DNA of 64,000 bases from Neoroseomonas lacus (GTDB taxonomy: Bacteria; Pseudomonadota; Alphaproteobacteria; Acetobacterales; Acetobacteraceae): positions 197,194 to 261,193 of the forward strand of contig NZ_BMKW01000011.1 of NCBI RefSeq assembly GCF_014644535.1. Direction: 5' to 3'. Made by a program: the position numbers and the translations under genes. Shown piece by piece: positions 58,821-64,000 of this stretch (within the stretch, counting starts at the first letter, position 1; every line of letters starts with the position of its first letter). Under the pieces are notes generated by a model. It made no database searches and was not told the origin of the DNA. It worked only from the letters and a program-made list of their open reading frames with translations.

Positions 58821-58971
58821 GGTCAAGGTCTGTGGAGGTTTTCGCTTTGAATGCGCCATGCAGGCCAAGGATTTCTGCCAGCAAGCCATTCAGGAGAAAG
58901 GGTTTCCTGCCCCTTGTTCAACCTATCGCGGCACCCGACCATGAAAGGATATTCGTGCGAAGGAACGCCCC

Positions 58972-59997
58972 ATGATGGATGCAATCCAGCCCTCTGCCAG
59001 CGGCATCGTGGACGGCTTCGAGGGCGCGGTCGGCAACACGCCGCTGATCCGCCTGCGCCGGGCCAGTGAGGCGACGGGCTGCGAGATCCTCGGCAAGGCG
59101 GAGTTCATGAACCCCGGTGGGTCAGTGAAGGACCGCGCCGGGCTCGGCATCATCCTTGACGCCGAAAAACGCGGGCTACTTACCCCCGGCAAGCCGGGCA
59201 CCATTGTCGAAGGCACCGCGGGCAATACAGGCATTGGCATCACCCTGGTGGCCAATGCCCGCGGCTACCGGGCGGTGATCGTGGTGCCGGAGACGCAGAG
59301 CCGCGAGAAGATCGACTTCCTGCGTATGATCGGCGCCGATCTGCGCCTGATCCCGGCCAAGCCTTATTCCGACCCCGGCAACTACGTCCATTACAGCCGC
59401 CGCCTGGCGGAGGAGATGAGCGCTGTCCACGCCAATCAGTTCGACAATACGGCGAACCGTGCGGCGCATGAGGCGACAACCGGTCCCGAGATCTGGACCC
59501 AGACCGATGGCCAGGTCGATGCCTTCACCTGTTCCTGCGGCACGGGCGGGTCGCTCGCCGGCGTTGCCCGCGCGCTAAAGGCGCGGAAGGCCGGGGTACG
59601 CATCGTGCTCGCCGACCCGATGGGCAGTGCGCTGTATTCCTGGGTGAAGACCGGCACGCTGAAGGCCGAAGGCAATTCCATCACCGAGGGCATCGGCCAG
59701 GCCGCCCGCGTGCCGGGTAACCTCGAACCTGACCGCGCGCTGATCGACGACGCCGTGCAGGTGACGGATGAGGAAGCGCTCGAACAGGTGTTCGACCTGC
59801 AGATCCATGAAGGCATTTCGATCGGCGGTTCGGCTGGTGTGAATGTCGCGGCGGCCATCAAGGTGGCCAAGGCGCTCGGGCCGGGGCACCGGGTCGTGAC
59901 CCTGCTGTGCGACGGCGGCGCCCGGTACCAGTCCAAGCTGTTCAATCCTGAATTCCTGCGCGGCAAGGGCCTGCCCGTGCCGTCCTGGCTCGCCTGA
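58972..59997 (+). CDS. cysK: Cysteine synthase A (O-acetylserine sulfhydrylase)
   Basis: PLP enzyme that makes cysteine from O-acetylserine and sulfide. The 341 residues contain the PLP lysine in [12 protein letters not shown] (Lys53), the substrate loop [20 protein letters not shown], the phosphate-binding [15 protein letters not shown] and [20 protein letters not shown]. The length and C-terminal [18 protein letters not shown] are typical of the CysK branch rather than cystathionine beta-synthase, though the two share the fold. It is followed 22 bases later by cysE, which makes its substrate. Confidence 0.93.
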   Translation: MMDAIQPSASGIVDGFEGAVGNTPLIRLRRASEATGCEILGKAEFMNPGGSVKDRAGLGIILDAEKRGLLTPGKPGTIVEGTAGNTGIGITLVANARGYRAVIVVPETQSREKIDFLRMIGADLRLIPAKPYSDPGNYVHYSRRLAEEMSAVHANQFDNTANRAAHEATTGPEIWTQTDGQVDAFTCSCGTGGSLAGVARALKARKAGVRIVLADPMGSALYSWVKTGTLKAEGNSITEGIGQAARVPGNLEPDRALIDDAVQVTDEEALEQVFDLQIHEGISIGGSAGVNVAAAIKVAKALGPGHRVVTLLCDGGARYQSKLFNPEFLRGKGLPVPSWLA

Positions 59998-60019
59998 CGC
60001 GTTCTCCTCGGGGGCATCC

Positions 60020-60673
60020 ATGGAAGTGATCGAGCTCGCCCGCACCATCCGCAACCGTGACCCAGCCCGGCCGTCCTGGCCGGAGACGATCCTCTGCTAT
60101 GCCGGGCTGCATGCCGTGGTCTGGCACCGCATGGCGCACGGGCTGTGGCGGATGGGGCTGAAGGGCCTGGCGCGCTTCGTCTCCCATATCGGTCGCTTCC
60201 TGACCGGGATTGAGATCCACCCCGGCGCACAGATCGGCCGGCGCTTCTTCATCGACCACGGCATGGGCGTGGTCATCGGGGAGACGGCGGAGATCGGCGA
60301 CGATGTGCTGATCTATCACGGCGTTACGTTGGGCGGGCTGTCGGGCAGCCCGGGCAAGCGGCACCCGACGATCGGCAATGGCGTCGCGATCGGGGCGGGG
60401 GCGCAGGTACTCGGACCGATCCTGGTCGGTGATGGGGCGCGCATTGGCGCCAATGCCGTGGTGACGAAGGATGTCGCGCCGAATTGCACCGTGGTCGGCA
60501 TTCCGGCGCGGCCGCCGGCGGGCTCGCCCTGTGCCGACCCGACCGTGGGCTACGGTTTGACCGACCCCGAGGATGATCCCGTCGGTGAACAGCTTGCCGC
60601 GATGAGGACGGAACTCGCCACGCTCAGGACCCGCGTTGCCGAGTTGGAGCGGCATCCCGAAACTGCCCGCTGA
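60020..60673 (+). CDS. cysE: Serine O-acetyltransferase
   Basis: Acetylates serine with acetyl-CoA, the first step of cysteine synthesis, usually in complex with CysK. The 217 residues show a short N-terminal helical region (about 1-60). The left-handed beta-helix of hexapeptide repeats begins [20 protein letters not shown], then [40 protein letters not shown] and [20 protein letters not shown]. The catalytic His is in FFIDHGMG. The C-terminal tail ([16 protein letters not shown]) is longer than the short CysK-docking Ile tail of E. coli CysE, so complex formation by that mechanism is not evident. Confidence 0.95.
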   Translation: MEVIELARTIRNRDPARPSWPETILCYAGLHAVVWHRMAHGLWRMGLKGLARFVSHIGRFLTGIEIHPGAQIGRRFFIDHGMGVVIGETAEIGDDVLIYHGVTLGGLSGSPGKRHPTIGNGVAIGAGAQVLGPILVGDGARIGANAVVTKDVAPNCTVVGIPARPPAGSPCADPTVGYGLTDPEDDPVGEQLAAMRTELATLRTRVAELERHPETAR

Positions 60674-60744
60674 CCCGGCGGGACCTCACATGGAAACGGC
60701 CCGCCCCCGATCCGAACCCCCTGCGATGGGACTGGGTGGAGGGC

Positions 60745-60765
60745 AGGCCGCAACCTATCCGGCCT
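60745..60765. terminator. Candidate bidirectional terminator between cysE and DUF1127
   Basis: AGGCCG, 9-base loop, CGGCCT: a perfect 6-bp stem in the 110-base convergent gap. The stem is short and has no T-run; low confidence. Confidence 0.3.
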
Positions 60766-60783
60766 GATCGATTGAGGCGCGCT

Positions 60784-61005
60784 TCAGCGCCGACGTGGCA
60801 TCAAGTCCCACGGCGCGCGGGTGGCTTCTTCCAGCGCCTCGGATCGGCTGATGCCGATATCGGCCAGCATGCGGCGATCCATCTCGGCCAGATGGCGGCG
60901 GGTCTCGATGGCCTCGAAGGCGCGGCGCAGCCAAGTGAGCCAAGTCGGGCCTTGTGCGGCAGCGGTCTGAAGCGTCTGGGAAGCGGGCAGGGTGCGTGTC
61001 GTCAT
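60784..61005 (-). CDS. DUF1127 small protein
   Basis: A 73-residue protein. The ATG at 61005 has an AGGAGGA ribosome site about 8 bases upstream, which decides against the longer frame starting at 61053. The C-terminal half carries the DUF1127 (YjiS-like) core: RRAFEAIETRRHLAEMDRRM, then LADIGISRSEALEEA. The family has many short, Arg-rich alphaproteobacterial members, some shown to influence phosphate or RNA metabolism, but no general function is set. It is divergent from a LysR regulator with a T-N11-A operator between them, so it is likely a regulated target. Confidence 0.88.
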   Translation of the reverse strand: MTTRTLPASQTLQTAAAQGPTWLTWLRRAFEAIETRRHLAEMDRRMLADIGISRSEALEEATRAPWDLMPRRR

Positions 61006-61074
61006 GGGGCGATCCTCCTGAATGCGCCTGCAAGGAAGATGTAGCCGCCGCACGCATCAGGAAAACGAAATCGC

Positions 61075-61103
61075 TTGACGGTAAACATCAATATTGTTGA
61101 TCA
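61075..61103 (+). promoter_or_regulatory. Candidate promoter of the LysR gene
   Basis: TTGACG (61075-61080), 17 bases, TGATCA (61098-61103). The LysR-type operator lies in the spacer, consistent with autorepression. The -10 match is moderate. Confidence 0.4.
61087..61101. promoter_or_regulatory. LysR-type operator (T-N11-A)
   Basis: ATCAA-TATTG-TTGAT: a perfect inverted repeat with ATC-N9-GAT and T-N11-A spacing, 23 bases before the LysR ATG and 81 bases before the DUF1127 ATG. It fits a site controlling both divergent genes. Confidence 0.6.
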
Positions 61104-61111
61104 ATGGGACT

Positions 61112-61117
61112 GGAGGG
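61112..61117 (+). promoter_or_regulatory. Ribosome binding site that sets the LysR start
   Basis: GGAGGG, 7 bases before the ATG at 61125. It favours this start over the in-frame ATG at 61104, which lies before the site. Confidence 0.6.
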
Positions 61118-61124
61118 CATCCCC

Positions 61125-62009
61125 ATGCTGGCCATACCCCCGGGCATCGATCCCGATTTGCTGCGCTCCTTCGTGCTGATCGCCGAGGGCGGGTCTTTCA
61201 CCCGGGCCGCCAATGCCGTGGGGCGCACTCAATCCGCTATTTCCATGCAGATCCGCCGATTGGAGGAGACGCTCGGCCAGTCGCTCCTGCTGCGCGGTCC
61301 ACGTGGGGTGGAGACCACGCCGCATGGGGCTTGGCTGCTGGAGCGGGCGAAGCGGCTGCTCGCTATGCATGACGAGATCTTCGCCACCTTCCGCTCACCG
61401 ACGGTCTCCGGGACGGTCAGGCTCGGCACGCCGGATGACTACGCGCTGCGCTGGCTGCCGGGTATCCTGGCCCGCTTCGCCGAGGTGCATCCCGCCGTCG
61501 AAGTGGTTGTCACCTGTGCGCCGTCCAATGAATTGGTGGAGCGACTGGAGCGCGACGAGATCGACCTGACCCTGCTGTCGGGTGGGAATGAGCGGGCGGG
61601 GATGGTGGGGCAGCCGCTGTGGCAGGCCGGGCTGCGCTGGATCGGTTCATCGAACCATGCCGCGCATCGGCGTTCACCCATGCCGCTCGCGACCGCCCAG
61701 CCGAGTTGCGTCTGGCATCGTGCCGCGGTGCGCGCCCTCGATGCGGCGGAGATCCCGTGGCGCGTCGCCTATACCAGCACCTCCCAGGCCGGAACCTTGG
61801 CCCCGGCGCTGGCGGGGCTGGCGGTGACCATTGGTCTGCCGGGGCCACTGCCGCCAGGCCTGCGCTTCCTCGGGCCCGAGGACGGCATGCCGCCACTGCC
61901 CGATTTTGCGATCATCCTGGTGACGGGTGGTGGCGGCGGACCCGTGGTGGAGACCTTGGCTGAGGCGATTCGCGCCGGCTTCGCCGAAGCGGCGGTGACG
62001 CAGGCTTGA
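61125..62009 (+). CDS. LysR-family transcriptional regulator
   Basis: A 294-residue regulator. The winged HTH domain spans about residues 5-64 (IDPDLLRSFVLIAEGGSFTR, AANAVGRTQSAISMQIRRLE, ETLGQSLLLRGPRGVETT). An effector-binding domain of the periplasmic-protein type follows from about 90 (TVRLGTPDDYALRWLPGILA). The ligand is unknown; residues around STSQAGTLAPALAGLAVTIG form the usual switch region. The gene is divergent from the DUF1127 gene and its own operator overlaps its promoter, so autoregulation and control of the neighbour are likely. Confidence 0.93.
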   Translation: MLAIPPGIDPDLLRSFVLIAEGGSFTRAANAVGRTQSAISMQIRRLEETLGQSLLLRGPRGVETTPHGAWLLERAKRLLAMHDEIFATFRSPTVSGTVRLGTPDDYALRWLPGILARFAEVHPAVEVVVTCAPSNELVERLERDEIDLTLLSGGNERAGMVGQPLWQAGLRWIGSSNHAAHRRSPMPLATAQPSCVWHRAAVRALDAAEIPWRVAYTSTSQAGTLAPALAGLAVTIGLPGPLPPGLRFLGPEDGMPPLPDFAIILVTGGGGGPVVETLAEAIRAGFAEAAVTQA

Positions 62010-62247
62010 GCGGCGAAGGCCAGCATGTCATTGCCCTATTGGGCTCCGATCCGAGCCCGAACAGTTTCGGGAGGCTGGCGCATGGATCGCCGTAGGCTGA
62101 TGGCCCTGACCGGCTCCGATGTGAAGGCTAGGTTCGCGGACCAGGGCAGCGATGGGCTGGCATCCTCCCCCGAGATCTGCAGCTGCTTCCTCGGTTCCGA
62201 AGTCGATCAAGGGGCGCGCGTGATCCGCGCCAAGGGCATTACGGCGG

Positions 62248-62841
62248 ATGGCTGAGATGAGCGAGGCTGCCCGTTTCGCGGCGATCATGGAGGAGGGGGC
62301 CGCCCTGCGGCACCGGCTCGCCAATGAAGGGGCGGGTTCGGTGATTGGTGTCGTCGATGCCTGCGAGGCATCGATGCGCGCCGGAGGGAAGCTCTTCTTC
62401 TGTGGCAATGGCGGTAGTGCGGCGGATGCGCAGCATCTGGCGACGGAATGGCTGGTGCGGCTGCGGTCGAAGGTCGAGCGGCCCTCCTGGCCGGCAATCG
62501 CCCTGACCCTCGACCCGACGGCATTGACCGCGGGCGGCAACGACTACGGATTCGACGAGGTGTTCGCGCGGCCGCTCTCCGGCCTGGGTCGGAGGGGGGA
62601 TGTGCTGTTCGGCATCACCACCAGCGGCAAGTCGCCCAACGTGCTGCGGGCACTGGAGAGGGCGCGCGGCATGGGGATCGTGACGGTCGGTCTGCTGGGG
62701 GGCGATGGTGGGCCGGCCAAGGCACTGTGCGACCATCCGTTGATTATCCCGAGCGAGGTGACGGCCCGTATTCAGGAAGCGCACATCACCTTGGGGCATG
62801 CGGTGCTGGAATTGCTCGAAGACCGCATGGTCCGCTCATGA
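62248..62841 (+). CDS. gmhA: Phosphoheptose isomerase
   Basis: Converts sedoheptulose-7-phosphate to heptose-7-phosphate, the entry to the ADP-heptose of lipopolysaccharide core. The 197 residues form one SIS domain: KLFFCGNGGSAADAQHLATE (sugar-phosphate binding), SGLGRRGDVLFGITTSGKSP, and the C-terminal zinc/active-site region EAHITLGHAVLELLED. The ATG at 62248 is used; ATG 62257 is possible. Its stop overlaps the start of the epimerase gene. Other heptose genes (hldE, gmhB) are not in the window. Confidence 0.93.
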   Translation: MAEMSEAARFAAIMEEGAALRHRLANEGAGSVIGVVDACEASMRAGGKLFFCGNGGSAADAQHLATEWLVRLRSKVERPSWPAIALTLDPTALTAGGNDYGFDEVFARPLSGLGRRGDVLFGITTSGKSPNVLRALERARGMGIVTVGLLGGDGGPAKALCDHPLIIPSEVTARIQEAHITLGHAVLELLEDRMVRS

Positions 62842-63809
62842 CAGTGTTGCTGACCGGCGCGGCCGGCTTCATCGGCATGCATGTGGCCGAGGCCCTGCTG
62901 GCACGCGGCGATCGCGTGATCGGCATCGACAATCTGAATCCTTATTACGATGTCGGGCTGAAGCGGGCCCGGTTGGCGCGGCTGGAGGCGCAGCCGGGAT
63001 TTCGCTTCCTCGCGATCGATGTCGCGGATCGGGAGGCGATGCTGGACCTAGCCGAAAGCCAGGCGGAGGTGACGCGAATCGTCCATCTCGCGGCCCAGCC
63101 AGGGGTGCGGCACTCGCTGGTGGACCCCTACGCCTATGTGCAGGCGAACGTGATGGGTCATCTGGTGGTGCTGGAACTGGCGCGGCGCCTGAAGCGGCTG
63201 GAGCACTTGGTCTATGCGTCCTCCTCCTCCGTCTATGGGGGGAACCACGACCTACCCTTCACCGAGACGGACAGGGTGGACCATCCGGTGTCGCTTTATG
63301 CGGCGACCAAGCGGTCCGGCGAGCTCATCAGTGAATCCTATGCCCATCTGTTCGGCCTGCCGCAAACCGGATTGAGGTTCTTCACGGTCTATGGACCCTG
63401 GGGACGGCCGGATATGGCGCCGTGGATGTTCTCCGAGGCGATCCTCGAGGGGCGACCGATCACGCTCTATGATGCCGGGCGGTTGAAGCGCGACTTCACG
63501 TTCGTGGAGGATATCGCGGCCGGGGTGGTGGGTTGCCTCGATCGCCCGGCGCCGACCGCGCATCCGCGGCTGCTGAACATCGGGAATCACCGCAGCGTGG
63601 AAGTGCGGCGCTTCGTGGCCGTGCTGGAAGAGGCGTTGGGCCAGCGGGCCGTGGTGGTCGACACTCCGCGGCCGGCCACGGATGTGCCGGAAACCTTCGC
63701 GGATATCGAGGCGATCCGAGCCGTTTGTGGCTACGAGCCGCGTACGCCGATCGAAGCCGGAATCCCTCGCTTTGCGGAATGGTTTCTTTCTTGGCGAAAG
63801 AGGGGTTGA
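62838..63809 (+). CDS. NAD-dependent epimerase/dehydratase, UDP-glucuronate 4-epimerase-like
   Basis: A 323-residue extended SDR that acts on a nucleotide sugar. The cofactor motif LLTGAAGFIGMHVAEALLAR and the catalytic YAATKRSGE (Tyr154, Lys158) are present, with the Ser/Thr in ASSSSVYGG. IDNLNPYYDVGLKRARLARL and LRFFTVYGPWGRPDMAPWMF are characteristic of the UDP-glucuronate 4-epimerase branch. It starts in the gmhA stop, so both belong to one unit supplying surface polysaccharide sugars. The precise substrate is inferred from family motifs only. Confidence 0.88.
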   Translation: MTVLLTGAAGFIGMHVAEALLARGDRVIGIDNLNPYYDVGLKRARLARLEAQPGFRFLAIDVADREAMLDLAESQAEVTRIVHLAAQPGVRHSLVDPYAYVQANVMGHLVVLELARRLKRLEHLVYASSSSVYGGNHDLPFTETDRVDHPVSLYAATKRSGELISESYAHLFGLPQTGLRFFTVYGPWGRPDMAPWMFSEAILEGRPITLYDAGRLKRDFTFVEDIAAGVVGCLDRPAPTAHPRLLNIGNHRSVEVRRFVAVLEEALGQRAVVVDTPRPATDVPETFADIEAIRAVCGYEPRTPIEAGIPRFAEWFLSWRKRG

Positions 63810-63860
63810 CCGGGTCATCGAAGGGCCATAAAAGCCCGCTCACGCCGACGATGTAGGGTG

Positions 63861-63889
63861 TTGACGAGACGGGGATGACCCGGTAAGTT
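63861..63889 (+). promoter_or_regulatory. Probable rRNA operon promoter
   Basis: TTGACG (63861-63866), 17-base spacer, TAAGTT (63884-63889), 52 bases after the epimerase stop and before a boxA element. Same layout as the ilvB promoter. Confidence 0.5.
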
Positions 63890-63970
63890 CTTCGCCCCGC
63901 TGAGAAAGGTGGGTTAGCTGAAACGGTTTGATGGTGACCTCCCTGAGGTTATCTCGGGTCGGGTTGGTTT

Positions 63971-63982
63971 TGTTCTTTGACA
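63971..63982 (+). promoter_or_regulatory. boxA-like antitermination element of an rRNA leader
   Basis: TGTTCTTTGACA closely matches the rrn boxA (E. coli TGCTCTTTAACA). Such elements sit in the leader ahead of 16S rRNA. It implies that a ribosomal RNA operon starts just beyond the window; none of the rRNA itself is visible. Confidence 0.65.
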
Positions 63983-64000
63983 AGAAAATCGGTTTTGGAA

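Noticed and set aside
56647..58944. A 765-codon plus-strand frame opposite imuB and imuA
   Set aside because: It is antisense to well-supported genes, with Arg/Ser/Pro-rich composition and no motifs. Only its last part lies outside the cassette and is treated as a weak upstream ORF.
62025..62255. A 76-codon frame between the LysR gene and gmhA
   Set aside because: No ribosome site, no recognisable composition, and its end overlaps the gmhA start. The gap is more likely the gmhA upstream region.

Overview
This window is a gene-dense, high-G+C stretch of an alphaproteobacterial chromosome. An Acetobacteraceae member of the Roseomonas type is the best guess. This is inferred from the hflK-hflC-degP block, several orphan tripartite-tricarboxylate (TctC/Bug) binding proteins, an imuA-imuB-dnaE2 mutagenesis cassette with a GTTC-N7-GTTC LexA box, and alphaproteobacterial-style promoters. 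There is no phage, insertion sequence, CRISPR array or plasmid module. Most of the window is core metabolism and cell-envelope functions.

Layout. 0-13.8 kb: the start of ilvD (leaving the left edge), the Fe-S carrier mrp/apbC, the membrane protease-control operon hflK-hflC-DUF2065-degP, a polytopic membrane protein, serB, miaA, and the branched-chain amino acid operon ilvB-ilvN-ilvC closed by a strong hairpin. 13.8-18.7 kb: an A+T-rich orphan gene, a fragment resembling a zinc metallopeptidase C-terminus, an allantoinase-like puuE, an orphan TctC protein, then leuA. leuA is preceded by a short leucine-rich leader ORF with alternative hairpins, a probable attenuator. 18.8-24.5 kb: the rod-shape operon mreB-mreC-mreD-mrdA-rodA and a tRNA-Lys(CTT). 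24.9-34.3 kb: two operons that converge at 28,062 and carry CoA-thioester enzymes (crotonase, SDR, CoA-transferase, acyl-CoA dehydrogenase), a metallo-hydrolase, an alpha/beta hydrolase, a DMT exporter and two more orphan TctC proteins. 34.4-38.3 kb: a TRAP-type binding protein directly followed by an orphan hybrid histidine kinase.

38.5-52.6 kb: a glycerophosphodiesterase, then a long single-direction operon. It holds a complete Liv-type ABC importer interleaved with an acyl-CoA synthetase, a second acyl-CoA synthetase, isovaleryl-CoA dehydrogenase and both subunits of methylcrotonyl-CoA carboxylase. Together they read as uptake, CoA activation, dehydrogenation and carboxylation of a branched-chain acid. 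52.6-58.8 kb: a small conserved-looking protein and the SOS cassette imuA-imuB-dnaE2 on the minus strand. 59-64 kb: cysK-cysE, a DUF1127 protein divergent from a LysR regulator, gmhA plus a sugar-nucleotide epimerase, and finally a promoter and boxA that look like the leader of a ribosomal RNA operon lying just beyond the right edge.

The most interesting items are the leuA leader, the transporter-ligase-liu operon (including a ligase with an altered AMP-binding P-loop), the binding-protein/hybrid-kinase pair, and the convergent CoA operons whose crotonase and SDR lack canonical catalytic residues. All functional statements come from reading motifs and context; no database search was run.
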